From Austwickia sp. TVS 96-490-7B (lineage in GTDB: Bacteria > Actinomycetota > Actinomycetes > Actinomycetales > Dermatophilaceae), in NCBI RefSeq assembly GCF_019331795.1, contig NZ_JAHPZL010000008.1:186001-250000 (forward strand): DNA of 64,000 nucleotides, read 5' to 3'. Under the pieces are notes generated by a model. That model had not been told where the DNA came from. It searched no databases and saw only the letters and a list, made by a program, of their open reading frames with translations. The translations under genes were made by a program, and so were the position numbers. Below are positions 19,253 through 28,977 of the stretch, in pieces. Positions within the stretch are counted from its first letter, which is position 1. Each line of letters begins with the position of its first letter.

Positions 19253-20188
19253 GTGCGTAACCCGCATGATCTGTATTTCTTCGAGACCGATGCCGACATC
19301 GAGTCGCTGCGTGCGTCAGTGATGGTGGTGGCGTTCCAGGGGTATCTCGATGCGGGGCACACCCAGCAGATCCTCGTCTCGCATCTGTTGGCGACGTTGG
19401 ATCATCGGGTGGTGGCCACCTTCGAGGTTGACGAGTTGTTTGACTATCGGGGGCGGCGTCCGCTGATGACCTTCGACCGGGATCGCTGGACGGCGTATGA
19501 CGACCCGTCGTTGATCCTCTATCAGGTGTTCGACGACGACGGTACGTCGTTCCTGCTGTTGACCGGTAAGGAGCCGGACTATCAGTGGGAACGGATTGTC
19601 GAAGCGGTGTTCTCTCTGGTGGATCGGTTTGGCGTGGATCTGGTGACGACGGTGTATGGCATCCCGATGGCGGTGCCGCATACGCGGCCGCTGTGGGTGA
19701 CGGCGCATGCCACCGATGAGCGGTTGATCCACGGTCGTGAACCGGTGTTCGGCGAAGTGAAGGTCCCGGCCGGGTTGTCGAGCCTTTTGGAGTTGCGCCT
19801 GGGTGAAGCGGGTCGGCAGGCGGTGGGTTTTGCTGTGCATGTCCCGCATTACGTGTCGCAGGCGGAGTTCCCGGCGGCGGCGTTGGCGGGATTAGAAAAC
19901 TTGGTCGCTGCGACTGGGCTGGCGTTGCCTGACGCGGCATTGCATGTGGCGGCGGCGGATAATCAGCGGGCGATTGCCTCGGAGGTGTCGACCACTGAGG
20001 ATGCGCCGGCGGTCATTGACGCGTTGGAGGAGCAGTACGACTCGTTTGTCGCTGGGCAGCAGCGCAAGGCTTTGCTGGCCGGTGACGATTCGAAGATCCC
20101 CACCGCTGATGAGTTGGGCGAGGAGTTCGAGGCGTTTTTGCGGCGTCAGGACGGTGAACCGGAAGTTGGTCCGGGCTTTTCCCGGTGA
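19253..20188 (+). CDS. PAC2 family protein (proteasome-assembly-chaperone-like)
   Basis: A 311-residue protein. SVMVVAFQGYLDAGHTQQIL, VVATFEVDELFDYRGRRP and a later YGIPMAVPHTRP are hallmark stretches of the PAC2 family (residues about 20-270). Eukaryotic PAC2 members help assemble the 20S proteasome; the actinobacterial proteins have no settled role. The GTG at 19253 is preceded by GGGAGGAGACC, a strong binding site. It follows hrpA by about 80 bp on the same strand, so the two may be co-transcribed. Confidence 0.85.
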   Translation: MRNPHDLYFFETDADIESLRASVMVVAFQGYLDAGHTQQILVSHLLATLDHRVVATFEVDELFDYRGRRPLMTFDRDRWTAYDDPSLILYQVFDDDGTSFLLLTGKEPDYQWERIVEAVFSLVDRFGVDLVTTVYGIPMAVPHTRPLWVTAHATDERLIHGREPVFGEVKVPAGLSSLLELRLGEAGRQAVGFAVHVPHYVSQAEFPAAALAGLENLVAATGLALPDAALHVAAADNQRAIASEVSTTEDAPAVIDALEEQYDSFVAGQQRKALLAGDDSKIPTADELGEEFEAFLRRQDGEPEVGPGFSR

Positions 20189-20256
20189 GTGGTGACGGTG
20201 CAGGGTGGGTAGGGTCGGTCAGCTGACCGGTCCGTGACGAGCAGGAGGACCAACTG

Positions 20257-20937
20257 GTGGGTGTCTTCGACAGATCGGATAAACCGTCCCAGCAGCTACA
20301 ACCCCATGAGGATGATGGCCAGGGTGTGGCGGGAGCGGCTACGGCGTTCGTGGAGCGGCTGCTGTCGGTGGGCATCGATGGCAAGGGGGCTTTTTCCTCG
20401 GCCGAAGCTGTTGCTGACGAGGCGTTACGACGCCGGGGCACGGTGCCGCAGGCGATTGACGCCGTCGTGTGGGAGCACACGAGGTTGGCTGCTGCCGGGG
20501 GTTTTGTGACGGGCTTGGGTGGTTTCGTCACCTTGCCGGTGGCGTTGCCTGCGAATGTTGCTGGTTTCTACATCGTGGCGACCCGGATGGCGGCGGCGAT
20601 CGCGCATCTGCGGGGGTATGACCTGCAGGAGGGGTCGGTGCGTTCTGCGGTGTTGTTGTCCCTGGTGGGCGCGGATGCGCAGGATGTCTTGGCGAAGGTT
20701 GGTTACGTCGGTACGAGTCGGTTGGCATCGTTGGCGACGCAGCAGTTGCCGGGTCCATTGATGATGGCGGTCAACAAGGCGGTGGGCTTCCGGTTGCTGA
20801 CGCAGGTGGGCAAAAAGACGTTTGCTCGGTTGGGGCGCGGTGTCCCCGTCATGGGTGGCTTGCTGGGTGCCGGGATGGATGGGGTCTTGGTGCGTCAGAT
20901 TGCCGCTCAGGTGCGTACGGAGTTCCCGCAGCGTTGA
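20257..20937 (+). CDS. EcsC family protein
   Basis: A 226-residue protein with a hydrophobic middle: AAAGGFVTGLGGFVTLPVAL, then NVAGFYIVATRMAAAIAHLRGYD and SAVLLSLVGADAQDVL, the typical core of EcsC-like proteins. EcsC is encoded beside the EcsAB ABC transporter in Bacillus but is widespread alone, with unknown function. The GTG at 20257 has AGGAGGA about 8 bp upstream. It has no transporter neighbour here. Confidence 0.8.
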   Translation: MGVFDRSDKPSQQLQPHEDDGQGVAGAATAFVERLLSVGIDGKGAFSSAEAVADEALRRRGTVPQAIDAVVWEHTRLAAAGGFVTGLGGFVTLPVALPANVAGFYIVATRMAAAIAHLRGYDLQEGSVRSAVLLSLVGADAQDVLAKVGYVGTSRLASLATQQLPGPLMMAVNKAVGFRLLTQVGKKTFARLGRGVPVMGGLLGAGMDGVLVRQIAAQVRTEFPQR

Positions 20938-21096
20938 GCGTCGTTTGGCGTTGACTGTCGCTGAGCTTCAGCGTGATTCGGGTGGTGTTGTCACGCCGCT
21001 GAGGATTGCCCACAGGGCGGAATCGTCGGGTGCTTCGTCCACAGCGTGGCGGTGGTGTGGGTTGGTGGGCGGGCTGCTGCGGCGACGCTGACCGGT

Positions 21097-22152
21097 ATGA
21101 CGACATTGCGCCTTTCCCGACCCGCCGACGTATTGACTTCACTGCCGTATGTCTTGGGGTATCACCCGTTGCATTCAGTGGTGGTGATCGCGTTGCGGGG
21201 GACGACGGTCGGTCCGATCCAGCGGGTGGATCGATTGGTGGGCAAGGATCGGTATCCCATCCGCTTGCTCAAGCAGGTGGTGCGCACCGTTCGCGCTGAT
21301 GGGTCCGACCGGGTGATGTTGGTGGCGTACGACGACAACCCGGTGACCCAGGTGCGGGGTCTTGAGAAAGTCACGACGTCGATGACTGCGGCCGGAATCG
21401 ATGTCCTCGATCGGTTAGTGGTCGCTGATGGTCGGTGGTGGTCGTTGGATTGTCTTGACGGTCAATGTTGCCCACCTGGGGGTACGCCGATCCCCTCGCC
21501 CGCTCGGACTCCCCAGTTGGCGGAATTGGTGGCCTTGGGGGTAGCGCCGGTCGCTGATCGGGACGCTTTGGTCGACCGGATCGAACCGGTGGAAGGAGTG
21601 GCGCCGTATCAGTTGGCGGCTCTCGCTGCGGTGGATCTGTCCAGCGTGGAGGAGGTGTATCGGGCATGGACGCCGTTGCTGGATCTCTCCGTCGCCGCGG
21701 AGCACCTCACTGAGGAACAGGCTGCGATGGTGGTGGCGTCGGCGCAGGTCTATCTGTTCCGGGATGGCATCCTCGACTGGTTGTGTCCCGGGTTGCTGGG
21801 AAAGCAGGTTCCGGGAGCGTCTAAGACCGTTCGGCAGCGGATGTGGGGTGCGCCGCCGCATCGCGGACGCGAGGACGCTGGAGCGGGAAGCGAACGCTTG
21901 GCCAGGCTGATGGAGTTTGCTCGACGACTCCCGGCGGGACATCGCGCAGATCTGGTGGTGATGATCGGCGCCTATGCCTGGTGGTTGGGGGAGTGCACCA
22001 TCGCGTCGGTCTGTCTGGATCGGGTGTTGGGAGATCCGATGGCTTCAGGCGGATCCAGGGACCGGTCAGCGTTGGCTCCAGGGCACGTCTTGGCTGGGTT
22101 GTTACGGCGGGTCGTCGATGCTGGCTTGCGACCCCGAGACCTTGTTGCCTGA
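21097..22152 (+). CDS. DUF4192 domain-containing protein
   Basis: A 351-residue protein. The N-terminal LRLSRPADVLTSLPYVLGYH followed by SVVVIALRG is the signature of DUF4192, an actinobacterial family of unknown function; DRVMLVAYDD (near residue 75) and a C-terminal alpha-helical half complete it. The ATG at 21097 begins right before the conserved motif; an in-frame GTG 17 codons earlier adds only low-complexity residues. DUF4192 often lies near the principal sigma factor gene, as here, which supports the call. Confidence 0.82.
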   Translation: MTTLRLSRPADVLTSLPYVLGYHPLHSVVVIALRGTTVGPIQRVDRLVGKDRYPIRLLKQVVRTVRADGSDRVMLVAYDDNPVTQVRGLEKVTTSMTAAGIDVLDRLVVADGRWWSLDCLDGQCCPPGGTPIPSPARTPQLAELVALGVAPVADRDALVDRIEPVEGVAPYQLAALAAVDLSSVEEVYRAWTPLLDLSVAAEHLTEEQAAMVVASAQVYLFRDGILDWLCPGLLGKQVPGASKTVRQRMWGAPPHRGREDAGAGSERLARLMEFARRLPAGHRADLVVMIGAYAWWLGECTIASVCLDRVLGDPMASGGSRDRSALAPGHVLAGLLRRVVDAGLRPRDLVA

Positions 22153-22326
22153 GCATGTCTCAGGCCATTTCTGCACATGCATATGGTGACGATACGGTGA
22201 CCGAAAACCCCAAAACAGGCCTTTACCTGCATGAAGACGGTGCGGAGGAGGGGCTGCCAGGGGGTTTCACTGCGATCCGGAGCCGCGCCGTCGACCTCAC
22301 CGCGCGCGTCCTGTCAGGGGCCCGAT

Positions 22327-22332
22327 TATAAT
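22327..22332 (+). promoter_or_regulatory. candidate -10 element (TATAAT) upstream of the principal sigma factor gene
   Basis: A perfect TATAAT hexamer in a GC-rich setting, about 180 bp before the likely sigma factor start; no good -35 box lies 17 bp upstream. The surrounding 357-bp gap (22153-22509) holds no gene that I can support. Confidence 0.45.
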
Positions 22333-22509
22333 GTTCGTCAGAAGGCTGACCGGCGATGATCGCTGGCTGGAACAGGCGATGGCATCCAGTCCCGGCAGTC
22401 ACCCCGATCCTAGACACGATGACCCCACCACCTGACCAGACGGCAGGTGTGGGCCTGCGCTGTCGGGGCGCGCAGGTCCCGTGACGACGAAAGGTGTCGG
22501 TGTAAGCCT

Positions 22510-24024
22510 GTGCCGAACGCAACAAGGTCCCGCACGTCACGATCCAGCGCGACGGAAGCTACCGTCACGAAGGTCGTCAAGGCAGCTGCACGCAGCCGCT
22601 CTGTGACTGCGGAGGCGCTCTCCGAGGCGATGGACGCTGACGGGTTGAAGACCGCCCGCCGTAAGCAAATCTTGAAAGCCCTTCTGGAGCAGGGCTTCAC
22701 GGTCGACGGGGAGATGCGGCTCACCGCGCCGCGCGCCCCGAAGGCCGCCAAACCCGCAGCGGAGAAGGAAAAGAAGGCACCCGCAAAGAAGGCTGCGGCC
22801 AAGAAGACCACTACGAAGCGGACCACGGCGAAGAAAGCTGCCGCCAAAGCAGCTGGTGCGGACGAGCCCGGTCTCGATGGTGACCTGCCTGAAGAGATCG
22901 AAGCGGCCGACACCGTCGTGGCTGACCTGGATGTCCTAGAGACCGATGAGGTCGAAGAGGTCGAGACCGAGGACGACGAAGAGGAAGCAGCTGCTTCTGG
23001 TCGTGGATCCGGCAAGGCTGGTTCTGGGGAGGAATCCGCCGAGGAAGAAGCCAGTTACGTCCTTCGGGATGACGATGATGATGACGCCCCTGCTCAACAG
23101 GTTGTGACCGCCGGCGCTACCGCCGACCCGGTCAAGGACTACCTGAAGCAGATTGGTAAGGTCGCCCTCCTTAACGCGGAGCAGGAAGTCGAACTCGCCA
23201 AACGTATCGAGGCGGGTCTCTTCGCAGAGGAGAAGCTCAACTCGGGTGAAGAGCTCGAGAATAAGTTCAAGCGGGAACTGTGGTGGATCGCTCAGGACGG
23301 GCGTAACGCCAAGAACCATCTGCTGGAGGCCAACCTGCGCCTCGTGGTCTCGCTGGCCAAGCGGTATACCGGTCGCGGCATGCTCTTCCTCGACCTGATT
23401 CAGGAGGGCAACCTCGGTCTGATCCGTGCGGTCGAAAAGTTCGACTACACCAAGGGCTTCAAGTTCTCCACCTATGCGACCTGGTGGATCCGCCAGGCCA
23501 TTACCCGGGCCATGGCTGACCAGGCCCGCACCATTCGTATCCCGGTGCACATGGTTGAGGTGATCAACAAGCTGGCCCGGGTGCAGCGCCAGATGCTGCA
23601 GGACCTGGGCCGCGAGCCCACCCCGGAGGAGTTGGCCAAAGAGCTGGACATGACCCCTGAGAAGGTGGTCGAGGTCCAAAAGTACGGCCGTGAACCCATT
23701 TCGCTGCACACCCCGCTCGGCGAGGACGGCGACTCCGAGTTCGGTGACCTGATTGAGGACTCCGAGGCTGTTGTGCCTGCGGACGCGGTGAGCTTCACCC
23801 TGCTCCAGGAGCAGCTGCATTCCGTGTTGGACACATTGTCTGAGCGGGAAGCTGGCGTGGTCTCGATGCGCTTTGGGCTCACCGATGGCCAGCCAAAGAC
23901 CCTGGACGAGATCGGCAAGGTGTATGGCGTGACACGCGAGCGCATCCGGCAGATCGAGTCCAAGACGATGAGCAAGCTGCGCCACCCGTCGCGGTCTCAG
24001 GTGTTGCGCGACTACCTGGACTGA
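22510..24024 (+). CDS. sigA: principal RNA polymerase sigma factor (RpoD/SigA/HrdB)
   Basis: About 504 residues. After a Lys/Ala-rich and then acidic N-terminal 190 residues (as in HrdB and SigA), region 1.2 reads [16 protein letters not shown], region 2 includes [19 protein letters not shown] and [13 protein letters not shown], region 3 begins at [13 protein letters not shown], and region 4.2 is [20 protein letters not shown]. It directs transcription of housekeeping genes. The start is not certain: I chose the GTG at 22510 ([10 protein letters not shown]); an in-frame GTG lies at 22447. A strong terminator follows. Confidence 0.93.
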   Translation: MPNATRSRTSRSSATEATVTKVVKAAARSRSVTAEALSEAMDADGLKTARRKQILKALLEQGFTVDGEMRLTAPRAPKAAKPAAEKEKKAPAKKAAAKKTTTKRTTAKKAAAKAAGADEPGLDGDLPEEIEAADTVVADLDVLETDEVEEVETEDDEEEAAASGRGSGKAGSGEESAEEEASYVLRDDDDDDAPAQQVVTAGATADPVKDYLKQIGKVALLNAEQEVELAKRIEAGLFAEEKLNSGEELENKFKRELWWIAQDGRNAKNHLLEANLRLVVSLAKRYTGRGMLFLDLIQEGNLGLIRAVEKFDYTKGFKFSTYATWWIRQAITRAMADQARTIRIPVHMVEVINKLARVQRQMLQDLGREPTPEELAKELDMTPEKVVEVQKYGREPISLHTPLGEDGDSEFGDLIEDSEAVVPADAVSFTLLQEQLHSVLDTLSEREAGVVSMRFGLTDGQPKTLDEIGKVYGVTRERIRQIESKTMSKLRHPSRSQVLRDYLD

Positions 24025-24053
24025 GATTGACAGCCGTGACCTGATACGCCATC

Positions 24054-24092
24054 AGTGATGGGGGCGCCGGTGAGTCCGGTGCCCCCATCACT
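24054..24092 (+). terminator. terminator after the sigma factor gene
   Basis: Long near-perfect hairpin AGTGATGGGGGCGCCGG / CCGGTGCCCCCATCACT with a 5-base loop, 29 bp after the stop codon. Confidence 0.85.
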
Positions 24093-24139
24093 GTGCTTCG
24101 ATGTCCTCGCGCGGCGTCGCCACGTGTCAGGCTGGTGGA

Positions 24140-24826
24140 GTGAATGATTCGAAGACGGTGCTGAGCCCGGCTGCGGTGGAGGCGTGCGAGCTGGCCGATT
24201 GGCGTCATCTCCGTGACGTCCTCAAAGCGCGGTTCACCCTCCCGGACTATCGCAGTGCGCTGGACCTGGTGACACGCATCGGCCACGCTGCCGAGGCCGC
24301 AGATCATCATCCAGTGATGACCGTGACTTCTTCGGAGGTCATGGTCACGTTGACCAGTCATGACGTGGGCGGTGTCACCATGCGTGATTGTGACATGGCG
24401 CGGATCGTCAGCTCGCTGGCTCATCAGGTGGGAGCGGTGTCGGACGTGACCGGGCTGACGATCTTGGAGATCGGACTGGACACGGCCGACGGTTCCCGTC
24501 ATGGACCGATGTACGCCGCCCTGTTGGGCAGCGACCTGGTGGGTGGTGAGCCGGTAGACCCCAGTGGTCAGGTGCCGACAATCTGGTGGCAGGAGCCACG
24601 CTCGCCGGATGCCACGTCGTCTGGACGTGCGCCGCTGCCCGCACAGGATGTCGAGCAACGGTGGCATTTTGACGTCTGGGTGCCAGCGGACGACGTCGGC
24701 CGACGGCTGCAGGCGGTGATCGCAGCTGGAGGCACCCTGGTCAGTGACGCGGCGGCGCCCTCGTTCTGGGTGGTGGAGGACGCCGACGGTAACCGGTCGT
24801 GTCTGTGTGCGGTCACCGGGCGGTGA
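24140..24826 (+). CDS. pterin-4a-carbinolamine dehydratase fused to a VOC (glyoxalase-like) domain
   Basis: A 228-residue two-domain protein. Residues about 15-100 form a PCD/DCoH domain with the active-site signature EAADHHPVMTV and TSHDVGGVTMRD, both intact. Residues about 110-228 form a VOC-like domain (YAALLGSDL, then WHFDVWVPADD and a closing VVEDADGNRSCLCAV). PCD recycles pterin cofactors of aromatic hydroxylases; no such hydroxylase is nearby, and the VOC ligand is unknown. The GTG at 24140 (VNDSKTV) fits the domain start. The fusion occurs in other actinobacteria, so it is unusual but not unique. Confidence 0.82.
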   Translation: MNDSKTVLSPAAVEACELADWRHLRDVLKARFTLPDYRSALDLVTRIGHAAEAADHHPVMTVTSSEVMVTLTSHDVGGVTMRDCDMARIVSSLAHQVGAVSDVTGLTILEIGLDTADGSRHGPMYAALLGSDLVGGEPVDPSGQVPTIWWQEPRSPDATSSGRAPLPAQDVEQRWHFDVWVPADDVGRRLQAVIAAGGTLVSDAAAPSFWVVEDADGNRSCLCAVTGR

Positions 24827-24897
24827 TGTGACCGATCGGTTTTCGGTGTCGAGCAGGGCGCAGGTCTGCATCACCCATGGCGGAGCCGACAAAGACG

Positions 24898-25401
24898 TTA
24901 AGCAGATCGGTGGTGGCGTGCCATCGCCGTACGGACGTCGTCGAATCGGCGCCGATCCAACCGGGCCCCGATGCGTCGTACTGATGACGGAGCCAACCGG
25001 ACCACTCGGTTGACCCGAGCCTGCGACGGTCGGCGACGCGCATCCCAACTGCCGCTGCCGATGTCCACCCAGTATCGTCCCGCCCGGGCTTCGCTGTCAG
25101 CGTCTACGTGATGGTCTTTGCTGGTCACAGGTAGCGCCAAGAGCCATGAGCCGTCCCGTCCAATGACGAGCGCGGGACGGTCCTTGCCTTGGGAGTGGTC
25201 CTCTTCATAGGGCACCCACGCCCAGACGATCTCCCCAGGGTCCGGCTGGTCGTCGTCATGGGGGTCATAACTCACGCGCACTGGGTCAACGACGTCACCG
25301 GGATATGCCGGGCCTGGTCGGGGGAGAGTACGTCGCAGGTGGGTGCCGGACAGGAATGTCCGGGCACGGGCCATCGCTGAGCCCCACCACCGGCGCATCA
25401 C
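24898..25401 (-). CDS. PemK/MazF-family protein (possible RNase toxin)
   Basis: A 167-residue protein. PGEIVWAWVPYEEDHSQGK followed by DRPALVIGRDGSWLLALPVTS matches the PemK/MazF beta-barrel, with the family GxVxW start and RPALVI core near residues 60-95. The N-terminal 50 residues are Arg-rich and not part of that fold. No antitoxin gene lies next to it; instead its ATG overlaps the stop of the DedA gene by 4 bp (ATGA), so the pair is translationally coupled. Such orphan MazF-like proteins are common in actinobacteria, and toxicity is not a given. Confidence 0.75.
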   Translation of the reverse strand: MMRRWWGSAMARARTFLSGTHLRRTLPRPGPAYPGDVVDPVRVSYDPHDDDQPDPGEIVWAWVPYEEDHSQGKDRPALVIGRDGSWLLALPVTSKDHHVDADSEARAGRYWVDIGSGSWDARRRPSQARVNRVVRLAPSSVRRIGARLDRRRFDDVRTAMARHHRSA

Positions 25402-26072
25402 CGGGTCGCCTCATCCATGGCTGCGACCATATCGGGATGGGAGGCTGCGAAGGAACGCACTTCACGTTGCATCCGTCGACGCATCAAGGTCGCTGTCACG
25501 ACGCCACTGCCCACTAGGATCAGCAGGCCCATCCAGGCAACCCCTTGGAAGGCTTTCTCCGCGACCTGACCGAGGTAGTAGACGCCGTACGTCATGCTCA
25601 TCGCCCAGGTGATCCCGCCCAGGGCATTCGCTGGCAGGAACACCCGGTACGGCAGCTTCAATGCGCCAGACAGCGGCCCAGCAATGATGCGCAGCAGGAC
25701 GATAAATCGTCCGAAGAACACCGTGGCTGGCCCGTTGCGGTGAAAGACCGACGTGGCGTAGGCGAGGGTTTCGGGATTGATGTGCCCGGGGAAGCGTCGG
25801 CGAAGCCAACGCAACAGGCGGTATCCGTAGAGTTTGCCGATCTCATACCCGATGGAGTCGCCCACGATGGCGCCGGTGGCGCCCGCGGCGGCGACCCACA
25901 AGGGAGAAATGGACAAGCGAGAGTCGGTGGATAGCAGCGCGGCGGCGACCAGGGTGATCTCGCCGGGCAGGGGGATCCCGAGGGATTCCAACCCGATCAC
26001 CAGCCCCACCACGCCATAGACCGCCTCGGCGGGAATGGTCTGAAGGATCTCGTCGACGTTCATCACGGACAA
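25398..26072 (-). CDS. DedA family membrane protein
   Basis: A 224-residue membrane protein with four to five hydrophobic segments. The DedA/SNARE-associated signatures GLESLGIPLPGEITLVAA (near residue 28), GDSIGYEIGKLYG (near 72) and FFGRFIVLLRIIAGPLSG (near 118) are all present, including the Glu/Arg residues needed in flippase-like members. DedA proteins move lipids such as undecaprenyl phosphate or PE across the membrane. It is coupled to the downstream PemK-like gene and divergent from lepA. Confidence 0.88.
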   Translation of the reverse strand: MSVMNVDEILQTIPAEAVYGVVGLVIGLESLGIPLPGEITLVAAALLSTDSRLSISPLWVAAAGATGAIVGDSIGYEIGKLYGYRLLRWLRRRFPGHINPETLAYATSVFHRNGPATVFFGRFIVLLRIIAGPLSGALKLPYRVFLPANALGGITWAMSMTYGVYYLGQVAEKAFQGVAWMGLLILVGSGVVTATLMRRRMQREVRSFAASHPDMVAAMDEATR

Positions 26073-26212
26073 GTGTGCCTGCCCGCCCTGCTATCCCGCT
26101 GATCGGACCGTACGGGTAACCGTGGGATGATGAACAGTGCTCCGCCGAGGCCACCCGCTCCGTACCGGTGCTGCCCGATGCCGTTCATGTCCTGTCGAAG
26201 GGAAACTTCCAC

Positions 26213-28060
26213 GTGTCACCGATGGCCCGCACCGCGTTGCCGCCGCACGCGACGCCGCCTGAGCTGATCCGCAATTTCTGCATCATCGCTCACATCGACC
26301 ATGGCAAATCGACGTTGGCCGACCGGATGCTGCAGATCACCGGCATCGTGGAGGAACGCGCCATGCGGGCGCAGTACCTCGACCGGATGGACATCGAACG
26401 CGAACGGGGCATCACCATCAAGTCCCAAGCGGTGCGGATGCCCTGGGAACGTGAGGGGTCGACGTACTGCCTCAATATGATCGACACCCCCGGTCACGTG
26501 GACTTCACCTATGAGGTGTCGCGGTCACTGGCCGCCTGCGAAGGGGCGATCCTGTTGGTTGATGCCGCGCAGGGTATCGAGGCCCAGACGTTGGCCAACT
26601 TGTATCTGGCCATGGAAAACGACCTGGAGATCATCCCGGTCCTCAACAAGATCGACTTGCCTGCAGCCCAACCGGAGAAGTACGCCGAGGAGCTCGCCGG
26701 ACTGATCGGGTGTGACCCTCAGGATGTGTTGCACGTTTCTGGGAAGACCGGTGCCGGGGTGGAGGAACTGCTCGATCGCATCGTCGGTACGATCCCCGCA
26801 CCCACCGGTAACCCAGATGCGCCGAGTCGAGCGATGATTTTTGACTCGGTGTATGACACCTATCGCGGCGTGGTCACCTATGTGCGGGTCGTCGATGGCA
26901 ACCTCAATCCGCGCGAGCGGATCCTGATGATGAGTACCGGCGCCACCCACGAGCTGTTGGAGATTGGCGTGTCCAGTCCAGAACCCGAGCCGTGCAAGGG
27001 GCTCGGAGTCGGCGAGGTGGGCTATCTGATCACCGGGGTGAAGGATGTGCGCCAGTCCCGGGTTGGAGACACCGTCACCAACCAAGGCAAACCGGCGACA
27101 GACGCTCTCGGGGGATATCGCGACCCCAAACCGATGGTCTTCTCTGGGCTGTACCCGATTGATGGCACCGACTACCCGCTATTGCGCGACGCCCTCGACA
27201 AACTTAAGCTCAATGACGCTGCATTGGTCTACGAGCCAGAAACTTCAGCAGCGCTGGGGTTCGGGTTCCGAGTGGGCTTCTTAGGTTTGTTGCACCTAGA
27301 GATTGTGCGCGAACGCCTGGAGCGAGAATTCGGGTTGGATCTGATCTCGACATTGCCTAACGTCGAATACGACGTCACATTGGAAGACAAGCGGATCGTT
27401 GAGGTCACCAACCCCAGCGAATTCCCTGATGGCAAGATCGCCGAGGTCCGCGAGCCGGTGGTGCGTGCCACCATCTTGGCCCCCAGCGAATATATCGGCG
27501 CCATCATGGAGCTCTGTCAGCAGCGCCGCGGGACGCTGCGGGGAATGGACTACCTCTCCCCGGAGCGGGTAGAGATGCGCTATACGCTGCCACTCGCTGA
27601 GATCGTCTTCGACTTCTTCGACCAGTTGAAGTCCCGAACCCGTGGCTATGCCTCCTTGGATTACGAACCTGACGGCGATCAGATTGCCGACCTGGTCAAA
27701 GTAGACATCCTGCTGCAAGGAGAGCAGGTTGACGCGTTCTCCTCGATCGTCCACAAGGACAAGGCGTACGCGTACGGGGTGTCCATGGCCACGAAGCTGC
27801 GCAAGCTGATCCCTCGCCAGCAGTTCGAAGTCCCCATTCAGGCGGCGATCGGGTCGAGGATCATCGCTCGAGAAAACATTCGCGCCATCCGTAAAGACGT
27901 CCTCGCGAAGTGTTACGGCGGTGACATCTCCCGTAAGCGCAAGCTGTTGGAAAAACAAAAAGAAGGCAAGAAGCGGATGAAGATGGTGGGCCGCGTCGAG
28001 GTCCCCCAGGAAGCTTTCATCGCAGCGTTGTCCTCTGATGAGGTGGAGACCAAGAAGTGA
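26213..28060 (+). CDS. lepA: elongation factor 4 (LepA), ribosome back-translocase GTPase
   Basis: A 615-residue translational GTPase. G1 [14 protein letters not shown] (near residue 25), G2 [14 protein letters not shown]3 DTPGHVDF and G4 NKIDLP are intact. Domains II-V follow, with the LepA-specific C-terminal domain ending in [19 protein letters not shown] chose the GTG at 26213 (VSPMARTAL) with AAGGGA upstream; an earlier ATG at 26178-26180 region or further upstream would add an unconserved tail. The stop overlaps the trmB start by 4 bp. The usual lepA-hemW linkage is interrupted here by trmB and two coiled-coil genes. Confidence 0.95.
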   Translation: MSPMARTALPPHATPPELIRNFCIIAHIDHGKSTLADRMLQITGIVEERAMRAQYLDRMDIERERGITIKSQAVRMPWEREGSTYCLNMIDTPGHVDFTYEVSRSLAACEGAILLVDAAQGIEAQTLANLYLAMENDLEIIPVLNKIDLPAAQPEKYAEELAGLIGCDPQDVLHVSGKTGAGVEELLDRIVGTIPAPTGNPDAPSRAMIFDSVYDTYRGVVTYVRVVDGNLNPRERILMMSTGATHELLEIGVSSPEPEPCKGLGVGEVGYLITGVKDVRQSRVGDTVTNQGKPATDALGGYRDPKPMVFSGLYPIDGTDYPLLRDALDKLKLNDAALVYEPETSAALGFGFRVGFLGLLHLEIVRERLEREFGLDLISTLPNVEYDVTLEDKRIVEVTNPSEFPDGKIAEVREPVVRATILAPSEYIGAIMELCQQRRGTLRGMDYLSPERVEMRYTLPLAEIVFDFFDQLKSRTRGYASLDYEPDGDQIADLVKVDILLQGEQVDAFSSIVHKDKAYAYGVSMATKLRKLIPRQQFEVPIQAAIGSRIIARENIRAIRKDVLAKCYGGDISRKRKLLEKQKEGKKRMKMVGRVEVPQEAFIAALSSDEVETKK

Positions 28061-28788
28061 CGCCGCCCGACTCTCGGCGGCTCCCGCACGGGATCCGCCG
28101 AGAGGTGGTGTCCTTCGCCCGACGTGATGGCCGGGTTCGCCCTCACATCGCCAAGGCCTGGGGCGCTGAACACGAAGACTGGATGGTGCATCCGGTGCGT
28201 TGCGACCGCGATGCCTCACTGGACCCGGCCTGGAAAGTTGACCAACAGGAAATCTTCGGCCGCCGCGCCCCGCTCGTCGTGGAGATTGGCTCGGGCACGG
28301 GGGATGCGGTCCTTGCTGCAGCACAAGCCCACCCGGACATCGATCATCTCGCCGTGGAGGTCTATCGACCGGGCGCAGCGACCACGGTGATCCGTGCGCA
28401 CCGGGGTGGCCTGACTAACCTGCGGGTGTTGCCAGCGGACGCCGCCGAATTGCTCCGGACTGCTCTGGCTGACGGCCAAGTCCAGGAAGTGCGGATCTTC
28501 TTTCCCGACCCGTGGCCCAAAGCGCGCCATCACAAGCGGCGACTGGTCAATGACGACACGATCACCCAGGTTGTGCGGGTCCTCGCTCCCGGAGGCATCC
28601 TGCGGCTGGCGACGGACTGGGCTGACTATGCCGATCAGATGCTCACCGTCACTGAATCCTGCGCTCAGCTGACCAATCCGTACGGCGGTTTCGCGCCACG
28701 CTGGGAGGGCCGCCCTCAGACCAAGTTCGAACGAAAAGGTCTGGCTGCGGGTCGTACCTCATTCGATCTTGAACTGCGACGCCTGTGA
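28057..28788 (+). CDS. trmB: tRNA (guanosine(46)-N7)-methyltransferase
   Basis: A 243-residue SAM-dependent enzyme that makes m7G46 in the tRNA variable loop. SAM motif [12 protein letters not shown] is near residue 73, then LAVEVYRPG, and the family signature [18 protein letters not shown] is near 150. The last third holds [10 protein letters not shown] and the catalytic-site region TKFERKG. It starts at a GTG overlapping the lepA stop (GTGA), so the two are translationally coupled. Confidence 0.94.
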   Translation: MTPPDSRRLPHGIRREVVSFARRDGRVRPHIAKAWGAEHEDWMVHPVRCDRDASLDPAWKVDQQEIFGRRAPLVVEIGSGTGDAVLAAAQAHPDIDHLAVEVYRPGAATTVIRAHRGGLTNLRVLPADAAELLRTALADGQVQEVRIFFPDPWPKARHHKRRLVNDDTITQVVRVLAPGGILRLATDWADYADQMLTVTESCAQLTNPYGGFAPRWEGRPQTKFERKGLAAGRTSFDLELRRL

Positions 28789-28977
28789 CGCCCGAGAATG
28801 ATGCGCCCTAATATGACAATCGAAAACAGTTGAAGTGTCATTGCAGCCAGGACGCTCGACCCTAGTTACCGGTGGGATAAAAAGCGAGAACTGAATCGAT
28901 CAAGATTGGTCGATCGTCCTGGTTAGAACAGGGACACAAGACGGCAACAACTCCCGAAGAAATGATCTTCGGATGCC
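28789..28977 (+). promoter_or_regulatory. intergenic region with an inverted repeat before the coiled-coil gene pair
   Basis: The 189 bp between trmB and the next gene are AT-richer than their surroundings. They hold an inverted repeat ATGACA (28813-28818) / TGTCAT (28836-28841) and an A-rich GGGATAAAAAG (28871-28881). This is the likely promoter region of the coiled-coil genes; I cannot assign the -35 and -10 boxes. Confidence 0.35.

Noticed and set aside
18705-19940. 411-residue Pro/Arg/Thr-rich minus-strand frame over the end of hrpA and PAC2
   Set aside because: Composition is that of a GC-rich shadow frame; it covers two well-supported genes.
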